A stretch of DNA of 16,397 nucleotides from JAAZAI01 sp050942875 (GTDB lineage: Bacteria > Verrucomicrobiota > Kiritimatiellia > RFP12 > UBA3636): positions 1 through 16,397 of the forward strand of contig JBMNOD010000080.1 in the NCBI GenBank assembly GCA_050942875.1, in the 5' to 3' direction. The notes beneath the pieces were generated by a model that worked only from the letters and a program-made list of their open reading frames with translations, was not told the origin of the DNA and searched no databases. This document shows positions 1 through 8,886 of this stretch, in pieces. Both the position numbers and the translations under genes were made by a program. Each line of letters begins with the position of its first letter. The stretch's first letter is position 1.

Positions 1-352
1 CCTCGTTCATCCGAAAGGTGAGCCATGCCTCCATCCCGCGCTTGCGTATTCGCTCCACAAGAAGATCGAACGGCTCGACGCCGCGTTGCAGGTAGCGCTC
101 CAGATTTCCAACTCCTAACTGAACTTGCTCCGGCCACGTTGCACGAACCGACGGGCCATGCCGCTCGCCCCAGTAATCCGTGACCTCGGATCGATAGAAG
201 ACGGTCTGCCCCCCCTGGCAGAGGAGGAAGGCCGTCACTTGACTGTCGGCCACTTCGTCGACAAAGGAATGGAGCACCTCGTCGGCGAGAACGCCTTTGT
301 CGTGAAAAATGTTGTTGGTGTCGGAGTTGTAAAGCAGGGGAAATGAATGCAT
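1..352 (-). CDS. Conserved protein, possible glycosidase-like (partial, N-terminal part)
   Basis: The reading frame is open from an ATG at 350-352 to the left edge, giving 117 residues of a longer protein. An AGGA motif six bases upstream of the ATG supports this start. The protein begins MHSFPLLYNSDTNN and later has the segment RKRGMEAWLTFRMNE. Openings of this kind (a short strand, then a block about a region of the protein paired with 'ERIRKRGMEAW') occur in uncharacterised TIM-barrel glycosidase-like proteins of Planctomycetes, Lentisphaerae and Verrucomicrobia. That link is from memory of the family and is tentative. No signal peptide is visible, so a cytoplasmic location is likely. It lies downstream of the 463-residue gene on the same strand, with a promoter-like site in the 150-base gap. 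The catalytic part is outside the window, so the activity cannot be judged. Confidence 0.6.
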   Translation of the reverse strand, partial: MHSFPLLYNSDTNNIFHDKGVLADEVLHSFVDEVADSQVTAFLLCQGGQTVFYRSEVTDYWGERHGPSVRATWPEQVQLGVGNLERYLQRGVEPFDLLVERIRKRGMEAWLTFRMNE

Positions 353-438
353 CGTGTTTCCTGTGGTTGACTTGCTATTTCCTTACCCTTGCCAGAGTGC
401 CCAAATGCGCGAAAAAATCGGTGGTTTTACTGCCGTAA

Positions 439-468
439 ATCATGTCATACGAACAACATGCATGTCAA
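439..468 (-). promoter_or_regulatory. Candidate sigma70-type promoter for the left-edge gene
   Basis: On the minus strand a perfect TTGACA (-35, 463-468) is followed after 18 bases by CATGAT (-10, 439-444; four of six matches). It lies in the gap between the 463-residue gene and the left-edge gene and points toward the latter. It suggests that the left-edge gene can be transcribed on its own. This is seen by motif matching only. Confidence 0.4.
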
Positions 469-502
469 GAACGCCGATGCACAGGCGGGAGCAGGCAACG
501 CC

Positions 503-1894
503 TCACGTATAGACAAACTGAGCGGTGGCGGCGCCGGCGCGGTCGGCGACGACGCGCACCCAGTGGGCGCTGAAGCCGGTCGGGAAGACGTGGCAGGCGT
601 AGCCGTTCCTGAGCGTCAGGGTCTCGTAGTCCATCCACTGGCCCTGCCCCATGAAATCGACCTGCACGGCCACTTGGACCCCGTCGCCGCCGTCGTGGCG
701 GAGGTGGAGGCACTTGTGCTCGAAGCCGGTCATCAGGAACGGATCGCTGGGCTCGGCGGCCTTCACCGGCGTCTCCCACCAGGGGCCGCCCCAGCCGGTC
801 GGCTTGCCCCACTGCCAGAGGTCGTCCGTCTTGCCGAACCAGAGGTTGGCCTGCGGCTGGCCGACGTAGGCATTGGAGTCGTTGATCGGCGTCGTCTGGT
901 CGCCCGCCATGACAAGCAGACCATTCCAGGAGCAGTAGTCGCCGACGATGCGCAGATGCGCGCAGACGGGACGGAGACCCCAGACGGAATCCGCGTAGGT
1001 CATCGAGGGCAGTTCATAGAAGAGGCCGCTGGCGTTGAGCATCCAGCGTTCGCTCTCGACTTCACGGATGCGCGGCCACTCGGTCGTCCAGGCGTGATCC
1101 TGCGTATGCGTCGCCTTGGGGAGACGATAGTTGCGCCAACCGGTCGAAGGGAGGAACACCTTGAACAGAGCCGAGGCGCGATCCTGGCCGACGGCGAAGA
1201 TCGCTTCGCCCAGGTCGCCCGCCAGGCGGCCGGCCGTCGTGTTGAACTGCGTGCGCTCCAGCACCGTCCAGACCTTGCCGTCCCACTCGGCCAGACGGCC
1301 GTCGCTATGATCGCGGAGAAAGTCCGAACCGTAGTAGCTGTTGTTGGCGACGACGACGCGACCATGCGCGGTGTAGGCGTCCTTGAAATGCGGACGGCAG
1401 TGCTCGCCCATCGCCAGCTCCTGCTTGAGGTCGGCCAACATGTTCACCTCAAGCGTATGGACGTCGACCTCGGCGAACTCGCCCTCCATGCCGACCATGT
1501 AGACCTTGTTCGCGGGATCCGTGAGATGGCGGCACGTGGCGGTGATGCGGGTGTCCACAAGCGGCTCGATGGTGCGGATCCTGCCCTCGATGTCGATCAC
1601 ATGGGGGCCGATGAAGAGCTGGTGGCTCTCGCGGTGGATCATGCGGTTGGCGTAGGTGCCGACGACCGACTCCGGGTGCTTGGTCAGGTTCATGCCGTCG
1701 TCGACGCTGAAAAGGCCAGTGCCATCACCTGTGCGCTTCGTGTGCGCAACGTAGGTGACGAACCAGAGGCGGTTGGCCCAGGGCATCAGTGCGCCAATGC
1801 CGGTTTCCGTTCGCTGGGGGAGATGTTCGGCCTTCACGGCGAGGTGCGGCATGACGCCGGAGATGTTGTGGTGCGGGACGGCTTGTCTTTGCAT
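503..1894 (-). CDS. Conserved hypothetical protein, beta-propeller-like (463 aa)
   Basis: The family is not recognised. The start ATG (1892-1894) has a strong AAGGAG seven bases upstream. The protein is rich in Trp, Tyr, Gly and short beta-type segments. Similar blocks recur, such as 'GRLAEWDGKVWTVLER' and 'NRLWFVTYVAHTKR', in which a strand ending in a Trp or Tyr is followed by a turn. This pattern is typical of beta-propeller or sialidase-like folds, but no Asp box or catalytic set was identified. There is no signal peptide or membrane segment. The gene follows cysS by 80 bases on the same strand and precedes the glycosidase-like gene, so a role in handling a carbohydrate or its products is possible. 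That is inference from context only. A long open frame on the opposite strand (389-1945) is a codon-bias shadow. Confidence 0.75.
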   Translation of the reverse strand: MQRQAVPHHNISGVMPHLAVKAEHLPQRTETGIGALMPWANRLWFVTYVAHTKRTGDGTGLFSVDDGMNLTKHPESVVGTYANRMIHRESHQLFIGPHVIDIEGRIRTIEPLVDTRITATCRHLTDPANKVYMVGMEGEFAEVDVHTLEVNMLADLKQELAMGEHCRPHFKDAYTAHGRVVVANNSYYGSDFLRDHSDGRLAEWDGKVWTVLERTQFNTTAGRLAGDLGEAIFAVGQDRASALFKVFLPSTGWRNYRLPKATHTQDHAWTTEWPRIREVESERWMLNASGLFYELPSMTYADSVWGLRPVCAHLRIVGDYCSWNGLLVMAGDQTTPINDSNAYVGQPQANLWFGKTDDLWQWGKPTGWGGPWWETPVKAAEPSDPFLMTGFEHKCLHLRHDGGDGVQVAVQVDFMGQGQWMDYETLTLRNGYACHVFPTGFSAHWVRVVADRAGAATAQFVYT

Positions 1895-1974
1895 GGTCAG
1901 ACTCCTTGCGGATGGGTGAATTTGATCAGACAGGCATCAGCCTGAAATCGGGGGGTGTCAGGGGCTAAACTGCT

Positions 1975-3369
<1,395 letters not shown>

Positions 3370-3391
3370 CCGAAGGTGTCTCCTCTCTTCT

Positions 3392-3886
3392 TCAGGGCCG
3401 AGGAACAGGGCGGCAGCGCTCGACGGTGGCGACGGCCATCGCGGCGATGCCTTCCTTGCGGCCGATGGCGCCCATGCCCTCGACCGTGGTCGCCTTGACG
3501 GACACGGACTCCGCCTCCACGCCCATGGCCTCCGCCAGCCGCCGACGCATTTCGGGGATGTGGGGGGCGAGCCTGGGCTTCTCGCAGAGGATCGTCATGT
3601 CCGTGTTCACGACCCGCCAGCCGCGCCCGGCCAGGAGCGCGGCGACGGCTTTCAGCAGGCGGATGCTGTCGGCGCCCTCCCAGGCGGGATCCGTGTCGGG
3701 AAAATGCCGGCCGATGTCGCCTGCGGCAATCGCGCCAAGCAAGGCGTCCATCAGGGCGTGGGTGGCGACATCGGCGTCCGAGTGGCCCAGCAGACCGCGC
3801 TCATGAGGAACGACGACGCCGCCCAGGACAAGCCGGCGGTTCTCCACAAGCCGATGCGCGTCCCAACCGATCCCTGTTCGAATCAT
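3392..3886 (-). CDS. ispF: 2-C-methyl-D-erythritol 2,4-cyclodiphosphate synthase
   Basis: IspF catalyses the fifth step of the non-mevalonate (MEP) isoprenoid pathway. It converts CDP-methylerythritol 2-phosphate to the cyclic diphosphate with release of CMP. The 164 residues fit the family. The metal ligands are visible: D9 and H11 in the GWDAH motif, and H43 in DVATHALMD. GHSDADV, DIGRHFPDTDP and VKATTVEGMGAIGRKEGIA are conserved family blocks. The protein is a homotrimer in characterised members. No ispD is fused to it or next to it. The gene sits 27 bases after the parvulin gene and 22 bases before cysS, which indicates one operon. Its presence shows that the organism uses the MEP pathway. 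Confidence 0.97.
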   Translation of the reverse strand: MIRTGIGWDAHRLVENRRLVLGGVVVPHERGLLGHSDADVATHALMDALLGAIAAGDIGRHFPDTDPAWEGADSIRLLKAVAALLAGRGWRVVNTDMTILCEKPRLAPHIPEMRRRLAEAMGVEAESVSVKATTVEGMGAIGRKEGIAAMAVATVERCRPVPRP

Positions 3887-3913
3887 GGCGCGTCGTCCCA
3901 GCCACGCACCATC

Positions 3914-5074
3914 TTACCGGGCCCATTCAGGGACGCGACGAGGCGCGGGCTCGGCGTCCTCCGCAGGCTGCGCCTGCACGGCCTCGGAGACGACGGCGGC
4001 TTCGAGGTTCTCGATCTGCGCGGCGCCCTCGACGGACTTGATGAACTCGGACTTCACCTTGGCCCTCGCCTCCATCTTGGCGCCCTTGCGGAGCTGTTCC
4101 TTCACGTCGTCAAACACGACTTCCCCAGCCTCCTCCTTCGCATCGACTCGGATGACGTGGTAGCCGAACTGGGTCTTGACGACCTCGCCGATGACGCCGA
4201 CGTCCTGCGTGAACGCGGCGTCTTCGAATTCCTTGACCATCCGGCCGCGGCCGAACCGGCCGAGGCTGCCGCCGTCCGCGCCACTGTTGCAGTCGGATTT
4301 GCTCTTGGCGAGCTCCGCGAAGTTCGTCCCGGCAAGAAGCTGCTCGCGGATCGCGTCGATCTTCGCGCGAGCCTCCTCGTCCGTCGTTTTCTCATCGACC
4401 TTGACGAGGATGTGCGACGCCTCGACCGACTCGGGCTTCTTCGCGGCCTCGGGATGCTCCGCGATGATTTCATCGAACTTCGCCTTGAGCTCCTCGTCCG
4501 TCGGCTCGGGCAGGTCCGCGGCCTTGGCTTCGAGCATCTTCTCGATGCGCAAAGAGGACGCCAGCATTGAACGGAGCCTCTCCATCGTCATGCCCGATTC
4601 CTCGGCCATCTGCTCCATCGTGCCTTGGCCACCGGTAGCCTCGGCAAAAAATTTGTCCACCTCGGCATCGGTCACCTCGACGTCTGCCTTGTCGCATTCG
4701 CGCAGAAGCAGCGCGCGCCGCGTCAATTGGAAGATTGCACTCTCGCGCATGTCGGCGCGGGCGGCGGCGACCTGATCCGGCGGTATCCTCGCCGCATTGG
4801 CCTTGAACATGGAATTGACGACTTCATCGACCTCGGCGCGCTTGATCTCGATCGTCTTGTCGATCACCACGGACACCTCGCCCGTGAACGCGGGCTTGAC
4901 GGGCATGGAGAGCGACGCGGGAACGGGCGCGTCGGACGTCAGAACGTCCTGAAGATCCTGCACGACCGGTTCGGACGAAGCATCCGTGGACGCCGACTTC
5001 TCGCCGCAACCGGAACAGAACACGGCACCTGCGGATGCAATGACGACGATCCAACCTGACAAACTTGTTTTCAT
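3914..5074 (-). CDS. Parvulin-type peptidyl-prolyl isomerase lipoprotein (SurA/PrsA-like)
   Basis: This is a predicted exported foldase that speeds cis-trans isomerisation of prolyl bonds in secreted or outer-membrane proteins. The chosen ATG at 5072-5074 opens a classical signal peptide (MKTSLSGWIVVIASAGAV) ending in a lipobox-like FCSGC with C23 as the likely lipidated residue. AGGA lies about nine bases upstream of it. An upstream start at 5131 would bury the signal peptide. A helical SurA-N-like region spans roughly residues 75-200. The parvulin domain spans about 218-312, with the SHILVKV strand at 220-226, the GGSLGRFGRGRMV loop at 268-280 and FGYHVIRV at 303-310. The C-terminal tail is acidic and Ala-rich. 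The product is 386 residues. It heads the likely operon with ispF and cysS. The exact biological clients are unknown. Confidence 0.93.
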   Translation of the reverse strand: MKTSLSGWIVVIASAGAVFCSGCGEKSASTDASSEPVVQDLQDVLTSDAPVPASLSMPVKPAFTGEVSVVIDKTIEIKRAEVDEVVNSMFKANAARIPPDQVAAARADMRESAIFQLTRRALLLRECDKADVEVTDAEVDKFFAEATGGQGTMEQMAEESGMTMERLRSMLASSLRIEKMLEAKAADLPEPTDEELKAKFDEIIAEHPEAAKKPESVEASHILVKVDEKTTDEEARAKIDAIREQLLAGTNFAELAKSKSDCNSGADGGSLGRFGRGRMVKEFEDAAFTQDVGVIGEVVKTQFGYHVIRVDAKEEAGEVVFDDVKEQLRKGAKMEARAKVKSEFIKSVEGAAQIENLEAAVVSEAVQAQPAEDAEPAPRRVPEWAR

Positions 5075-5276
5075 GGAGACTTTTCCTGCATTGATGGTTT
5101 GGTTTGAAAAGAGCTTGCCATTGTCCCTCATTCAGCCCCGAAAAGCAAGAAGGAACGCACGAGGACGCAAGGGGGCGAGGGTGCGAGGGCGCGAGATCGA
5201 ACTGCCATTTAGACAAAGTCGCAATTCAAGCATTCATTTGCAACTCGCGCCCCCATCAGCGGATCTGGCTGCCTGA

Positions 5277-5440
5277 TCACAACACCGCCATAATCTCGAC
5301 CTTTTCTCCGAGATCATGGAATTTGTCCTCGTTCGCCCGCGTCAAAGGCGCGGTGCGCCAAGGCGCGCGCCACTCGCCTTGAGCTTGGTGACGAGCGCTT
5401 TGGTCCCTGTCAAACAGCCCTGGCCTTGGACGTTGATGCT
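5277..5440 (-). pseudogene. Decayed coding remnant behind the AbrB-like gene
   Basis: Directly after the AbrB-like stop codon the minus strand reads like protein in two frames. In frame with the stop codon lies SINVQGQGCLTGTKALVTK and on to KLKASGARLGA, ending at a stop at 5342-5344. In another frame, from about 5350 to 5277, lies LTRANEDKFHDLGEKVEI followed by MAVL and a stop. The two pieces join if one base was gained or lost near 5350-5365. No ATG and no ribosome site are evident. It may be the ruined tail of a neighbour of the AbrB-like gene, for example a toxin, or a fragment left by a deletion. The family is not recognised. The remaining sequence at 5075-5276 shows no gene. It contains a low-complexity GCGAGG-rich stretch at 5171-5195. 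Confidence 0.4.
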
Positions 5441-5692
5441 TTATGTCGCCGACGGCTTCGCCGTGCGCTTCGTCTTCGCGGGCTTTGCCTCATGCCGGAC
5501 AAGATGCAATTCATCCCTGTCGAGCAGCTCCCACGAGACTTCCTCCCCGCCTTCAACGCCCAACGCCGCCGCCAGCGGCGTCGGGATGTGAACGAAGTAG
5601 CGTACGCTCTCGCTTTTCGTTTTGACGGCCACAATCCGCTGCGGATAGGATGCCGGGGTGGTCAGCGTTTGCTTCTCTGTTTTCTTTGCCAT
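5441..5692 (-). CDS. AbrB/SpoVT-like small DNA-binding protein
   Basis: This is an 83-residue protein with a lysine-rich start and end. The centre, RYFVHIPTPLAAALGVEGG and the following EEVSWELLDRDELHLVR, has the order of an AbrB/SpoVT/MazE swapped-hairpin fold. It shows a strand, IP, a short helix ending LGV, GG or GD, E-V and then a final strand. Such proteins bind DNA as dimers and often serve as antitoxins or transition-state regulators. The gene has AGGAG before its ATG and a good promoter (5729-5757), so it is probably expressed. It stands alone. The sequence right behind it is a broken coding remnant, so an antitoxin that lost its partner is possible. The fold assignment is by eye. Confidence 0.7.
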   Translation of the reverse strand: MAKKTEKQTLTTPASYPQRIVAVKTKSESVRYFVHIPTPLAAALGVEGGEEVSWELLDRDELHLVRHEAKPAKTKRTAKPSAT

Positions 5693-5728
5693 TTTACTCC
5701 TGTTCGGCTTGTTCCTTTCGGAGCCACC

Positions 5729-5757
5729 ATCTTAGCATACAGACCTTGTTATTTCAA
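5729..5757 (-). promoter_or_regulatory. Promoter of the AbrB-like gene
   Basis: On the minus strand TTGAAA (-35, 5752-5757) is followed after exactly 17 bases by TAAGAT (-10, 5729-5734). A TG one base before the -10 gives an extended -10 (TGC TAAGAT). The predicted start of transcription is near 5722, about 30 bases before the ATG. Confidence 0.6.
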
Positions 5758-5865
5758 GAAAAAACGCCGGTTGACGACAAGCCCCACAGTACGCTTGCAC
5801 ACATGAAAAGCATCCACACAGCCATGTCAAGGTACAGGCTAAGTCACGGATGTTTAACGCCTTAA

Positions 5866-6360
5866 GCGCACAGCGGCCGGGAACGACAAAGGCAAGGGGT
5901 TCGGCGAGCCGGGACGGCGTCGCCCCTTCCGCTCCGCGCCGCGCTTCTGCACCGCAAACACGAGCCAGCAAAGCCCGCCCGTCCCAGCGGAAAACGCCCA
6001 CCCACCCGCGCCCCAGTCCCCACGCCGCCACTTTCAATAATCTTGAAGAAAAGTTCAAGATCATGGAAATAGGCGCTGTCGTCCGTTTGCCTGCACCATC
6101 GGCGTGTACGCCGTGCGGGCGTCTGCTCAAGCGAATCCGACCGCGCTTTTGCGCGGTGCGCTTCAGAAAAAGAGGCACGGACATTCCTTTCCGTGGTTCG
6201 TCCACGGGCTGAAAAGCTCCTGCCTGCTCCAAACCGCTTGAAACCGGGCCGTTTCTTCCAGGGGCGCTCATGCGCAAGGCCAAACTCCAGCCGCGGGTTG
6301 GAAGACCCGTGCTCCTGTCCCAAGTCCCTACCCTGCTACCAGCGGCCAACAGCTAGCAAC
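5866..6360. repeat. Non-coding, hairpin-rich stretch, possible dispersed repeat
   Basis: No convincing gene lies between the AbrB-like promoter and 6366. The stretch contains several inverted repeats. TTCAATAATCTTGAA (6033-6047) pairs with TTCAAGATCATGGAA (6054-6068) with 13 of 15 matches and a six-base loop. ACCGCGC-TTTT-GCGCGGT lies at 6140-6157 and CCGTGG-TTCGT-CCACGG at 6191-6207. Two near copies of CCAACAGCTA / CCAACGGCTA lie near 6345-6370. A long minus-strand frame (5732-6349) crosses it, but it is Arg-, Gly- and Ser-rich with no domain. The look is that of a dispersed intergenic repeat family, but copy number cannot be seen from one window. Confidence 0.45.
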
Positions 6361-6366
6361 CAACGG

Positions 6367-7032
6367 CTACTCGAAATCATCGAAGAAATCGTCGTCGTCG
6401 TCGTTGAATCCGAAACCGTCGTCATCGTCGTCGTCGTCGTTGAATCCGAAGAAGTCGTCGTCGTCCTGCTCGGCGTCGGGGTCGTAGTCGGCGTCTCCGC
6501 CGCGGAAGCCAACGGGCTGGAAGTGCTCCTCGGTCTCTGCGTAATCGTCAAACCCGCTGCCGTACTGCTCGGGATCGGGGCCGATCGAAAGCGAATCCAC
6601 CACGAGCGGATAGAACTCCCCCTCGATCCGAGGATGAACCTCACCCGTATGCTGGATCTTGAACACCCAGTCGTCGAGCTCCGAGAGGAAGACGTAGAAA
6701 AGCGCCTTCTTCGCGCCGGCCTTGATGTGGTCGAGCACAAGGATGTCCTCATAGACGTCGGTATCGACCTCGTCGGGGTCAAACGTCGTCGGATCCACAT
6801 CGGGTACCAGCGTCCGGGAACCTTTCAATGACGCCGCAACGAAGTAGTGGAACTTGAACTCGTCGTCGAACCGAACCGCGTCCTGAATCGCCACATGCAG
6901 GTCGTAGAGATTCGCCATTGGGGGAATGTCGATGTAGCGCACGCACTCGTCGTCCAGCCAAGGGCCTGAGACGCACGTGACGCGCAGGCGGTGGATTTCG
7001 GGAGTCTTCTGGGGCTTCGAGGGAGTCTTCAT
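6367..7032 (-). CDS. pRiA4b ORF-3-like protein with acidic repeat tail
   Basis: Residues from about 10 to 170 match the plasmid pRiA4b ORF-3-like (IS1096 passenger-like) fold. The cues are a first strand 'HRLRVTCVSG', then RYIDIPPMANLYDLHVAIQD, then a hydrophobic strand 'FKFHYFVAA'. Further on is DILVLDHIKAGAKKALFYVFLSELDDWVFKIQH, written here as three consecutive blocks. In the family this region carries the typical 'L.. G .. Y.YDFGD.W.H.I' pattern, in which DDW is the retained core. The function of the family is unknown. The last 45 residues are almost only Asp, Phe, Gly and Asn. They come from a 36-base near repeat (FGFN followed by a run of D). The tail is very acidic and could mimic DNA or bind cations, which is inference. 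The gene has its own promoter at 7103-7131 and no strong ribosome site. Confidence 0.85.
   Translation of the reverse strand: MKTPSKPQKTPEIHRLRVTCVSGPWLDDECVRYIDIPPMANLYDLHVAIQDAVRFDDEFKFHYFVAASLKGSRTLVPDVDPTTFDPDEVDTDVYEDILVLDHIKAGAKKALFYVFLSELDDWVFKIQHTGEVHPRIEGEFYPLVVDSLSIGPDPEQYGSGFDDYAETEEHFQPVGFRGGDADYDPDAEQDDDDFFGFNDDDDDDDGFGFNDDDDDFFDDFE
6390..6470. repeat. 36-base tandem near repeat coding for poly-Asp tail
   Basis: The block GTCGTCGTCGTTGAATCCGA recurs with a 36-base period (core GTTGAATCCGAA at 6403-6414 and 6439-6450), followed by a third partial copy. It encodes two FGFN-plus-Asp-run units at the C-terminus of the minus-strand protein. Runs of GTC (GAC on the coding strand) make the array prone to length change in steps of three bases, which would keep the frame. 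Confidence 0.75.
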
Positions 7033-7102
7033 CGTTCAGCTTTCTCAATCGCGTCGTCATTCATCCGGCAGACGCTCCGGTTCTTGAAAAGGAAAAGCAT
7101 CC

Positions 7103-7131
7103 ATTGTAGAAAACGGCGGCGCAGACTTCAA
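7103..7131 (-). promoter_or_regulatory. Promoter of the pRiA4b ORF-3-like gene
   Basis: On the minus strand TTGAAG (-35, 7126-7131) is followed after 17 bases by TACAAT (-10, 7103-7108; five of six matches). It lies 71 bases upstream of the ATG at 7032, in the gap behind the alcohol dehydrogenase gene, so the gene does not depend on read-through. Confidence 0.55.
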
Positions 7132-7146
7132 CACTTTTGCACCGCG

Positions 7147-8322
7147 CTAGCAGGCGCGATAGATTGCCAGCACGTCCTGCCAGCAGAGTTTGCGAAGGCC
7201 GCCGAGAGGACGCTGGGGGCCAAAGGCAATCTTCGTCGCCTTCTTCGCCATGAGTTCGAGCTTGTCCTTGCCAATCCCCAGGTCTTGCAACGTCGCTGGC
7301 AACCCCATTTCCGCATAGAAGCCGCGGAGGCGGCGGATGCCTTCCAGCACAATGGCCTCCGGCTCCCGGAAGCCGCCCTCCACGCCCATGACATTCACGG
7401 CAAACTGGACGAAGAGCGGCAGATTCTCGCGGAAGACGTACTCCATCCAAGGGGGCGTAAGCACGGCGAGTCCGGCGCCATGCGCCACGTCGTAGAGAGC
7501 GGAAAGCTCATGCTCCATGCCATGGCACGCCCAATCCTGCTCGCGTCCGAGACCCAGCAGGCCCTTGTGCGCGACGTAGCCGGCAAAGACGATCTGAGCC
7601 CAGGAGTCGGCATCGCCCGGATTGGCGCGCAGGCGGAGAGCGTGTTTCATGATCGTGCGCAGCGTGGCTTCGCAAAGCGCGTCCGTGAGATCGACATTCG
7701 GGGTCTTGGAGAAGTAACGCTCGAAGATGTGGCTCATCATGTCGCTGACGCCGTTGGCAAGCTGCTCCGGAGGAAGCGTGAGGCATAAATCGGGATTGAG
7801 GATGCTGAACACGGGACGCAGGACTTGTGAGCCGTAGCCGATCTTCAGCCCCTCCTCTTCGTTTGTGATCACCGTGTTCGGGCTCGATTCGCTGCCCGCC
7901 GCCGGGATTGTCAGCACCGTGCCGACCTTGAGCGCCTCCTCGATCGGCGTCCCTTGCGTATAACATGTCCAGATGTCGCCCTTGAACAACGCGCCCATGG
8001 CCATGGCCTTGGCGGAGTCGATGACGCTGCCACCGCCGACCGCGAGAATGAAGGTGACGCCCTCCCGCTTGCACAGTTCGATGCCTTCGCGCACGAGGCT
8101 CAGGCGTGGATTGGGAACAACCCCGCCGAGTTCCACAAACGAAACGCCCGCCGTCTTCAACGACGCGACGATCTCGTCGTAGAGTCCGCTGCGCCGGATG
8201 CTGCCGCTCCCATAGTGCAGCAACACGCGATCGGCGTGCGGCTTGACCAATTCGCCGACCTGACGATGGGTGCCGGAACCAAAAACGATGCGGGTGGGAT
8301 TGCAGTAGTCGAAGTTTATCAT
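7147..8322 (-). CDS. Iron-type alcohol dehydrogenase, YqhD/butanol dehydrogenase-like
   Basis: This cytoplasmic NAD(P)H-dependent enzyme reduces aldehydes to alcohols, for example butyraldehyde or short-chain aldehydes in YqhD and BdhA/B. The chosen ATG at 8320-8322 has AGGAGG seven bases upstream and gives 391 residues, the usual length. The long upstream extension of the frame only reads through the next gene in another frame. The opening FDYCNPTRIVFGSG is typical of the family. GGGSVIDSAKA (96-106) forms the dinucleotide site. The metal ligands D194, H198, H267 and H281 fall at the same numbers as in E. coli YqhD. The motif CHGMEHELSALYDVAHGAG at 266-284 is diagnostic. It follows a Nudix gene by 26 bases and may share its transcript. 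A fermentative or detoxifying role is inferred. Confidence 0.95.
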   Translation of the reverse strand: MINFDYCNPTRIVFGSGTHRQVGELVKPHADRVLLHYGSGSIRRSGLYDEIVASLKTAGVSFVELGGVVPNPRLSLVREGIELCKREGVTFILAVGGGSVIDSAKAMAMGALFKGDIWTCYTQGTPIEEALKVGTVLTIPAAGSESSPNTVITNEEEGLKIGYGSQVLRPVFSILNPDLCLTLPPEQLANGVSDMMSHIFERYFSKTPNVDLTDALCEATLRTIMKHALRLRANPGDADSWAQIVFAGYVAHKGLLGLGREQDWACHGMEHELSALYDVAHGAGLAVLTPPWMEYVFRENLPLFVQFAVNVMGVEGGFREPEAIVLEGIRRLRGFYAEMGLPATLQDLGIGKDKLELMAKKATKIAFGPQRPLGGLRKLCWQDVLAIYRAC

Positions 8323-8348
8323 GGTTTTTCCTCCTGTGTTTGGAATCG

Positions 8349-8846
8349 TTAAAGTCGTGTATAGCGCCATTCCGCGGGGGCGTCCCCCTCGTAGCGCATG
8401 TAGCCGTGGAAGAGCCGGGGGTCGCCGTCGAAGACGAGGGGCAGGAAGAGCCGGTCGCCGGCCCACATCGGCAGGGCGTCGAGCTCCGCGACGGGCACCC
8501 AGTGGAGCGTGCCCTCTTCGTTCGTGGCGGCAGGCTCGCCCGTCCAATCCTCGACGAGGAAGACGAAGGCGAGCCAGTCCTGCTTGCGCGGGCCGAAGTC
8601 CGCCCAGGAGAGCGTGCCGCGCAGCTTCAGCGACGTCGCGACCAGCCCCGTCTCCTCTCGAATTTCGCGGATCATGCCCGCGGCGACGTCCTCGCCGCGT
8701 TCGAGCTTGCCGCCGATGCCGTTGTAGAGGCCGAGGTTCTCGTCGTCCCGCCGGAAGACGCGATGCACCATCAGGACGGACTGGCGGTCCGGCGAGAGGA
8801 TGAAGCCAAGGGTGCTGGCGATCGGTTTGTGCGGCGTGTCTGGCAT
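8349..8846 (-). CDS. Nudix hydrolase, MutT/8-oxo-dGTP diphosphatase-like
   Basis: Nudix enzymes hydrolyse a nucleoside diphosphate linked to another group. The complete Nudix box (GX5EX7REUXEEXGU) lies at residues 46-68, with GKLERGE at 46-52 and REIREETGL at 60-68, so all catalytic Glu residues are present. The protein has 165 residues. VLMVHRVFRRDDENLGLYNGIGG and WADFGPRKQDWLAFVFL, considered as shorter blocks, resemble the group acting on 8-oxo-dGTP or on unusual nucleotides. Substrates cannot be told from the sequence. An ATG at 8844-8846 is the first good start, but there is no obvious ribosome site. A promoter with an extended -10 lies 40 bases upstream. The alcohol dehydrogenase follows after 26 bases. 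Confidence 0.92.
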   Translation of the reverse strand: MPDTPHKPIASTLGFILSPDRQSVLMVHRVFRRDDENLGLYNGIGGKLERGEDVAAGMIREIREETGLVATSLKLRGTLSWADFGPRKQDWLAFVFLVEDWTGEPAATNEEGTLHWVPVAELDALPMWAGDRLFLPLVFDGDPRLFHGYMRYEGDAPAEWRYTRL

Positions 8847-8886
8847 GGTGGCAATGTCCCGGTCGTTTCTCGGGACTTCATCACGC

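Noticed and set aside
389..1945. 518-residue plus-strand open frame
   Set aside because: It is antisense to the 463-residue gene, which has a good ribosome site and sensible composition. The frame reflects codon bias.
3560..4570. 336-residue plus-strand open frame
   Set aside because: It is antisense to ispF and the parvulin gene, with low-complexity composition.
5732..6349. 205-residue minus-strand open frame
   Set aside because: It has no family, no ribosome site, and lies over the hairpin-rich repeat-like block.
8323..8547. N-terminal extension of the alcohol dehydrogenase frame
   Set aside because: The extension lies in the Nudix gene in another frame and the 8322 start has a perfect ribosome site.
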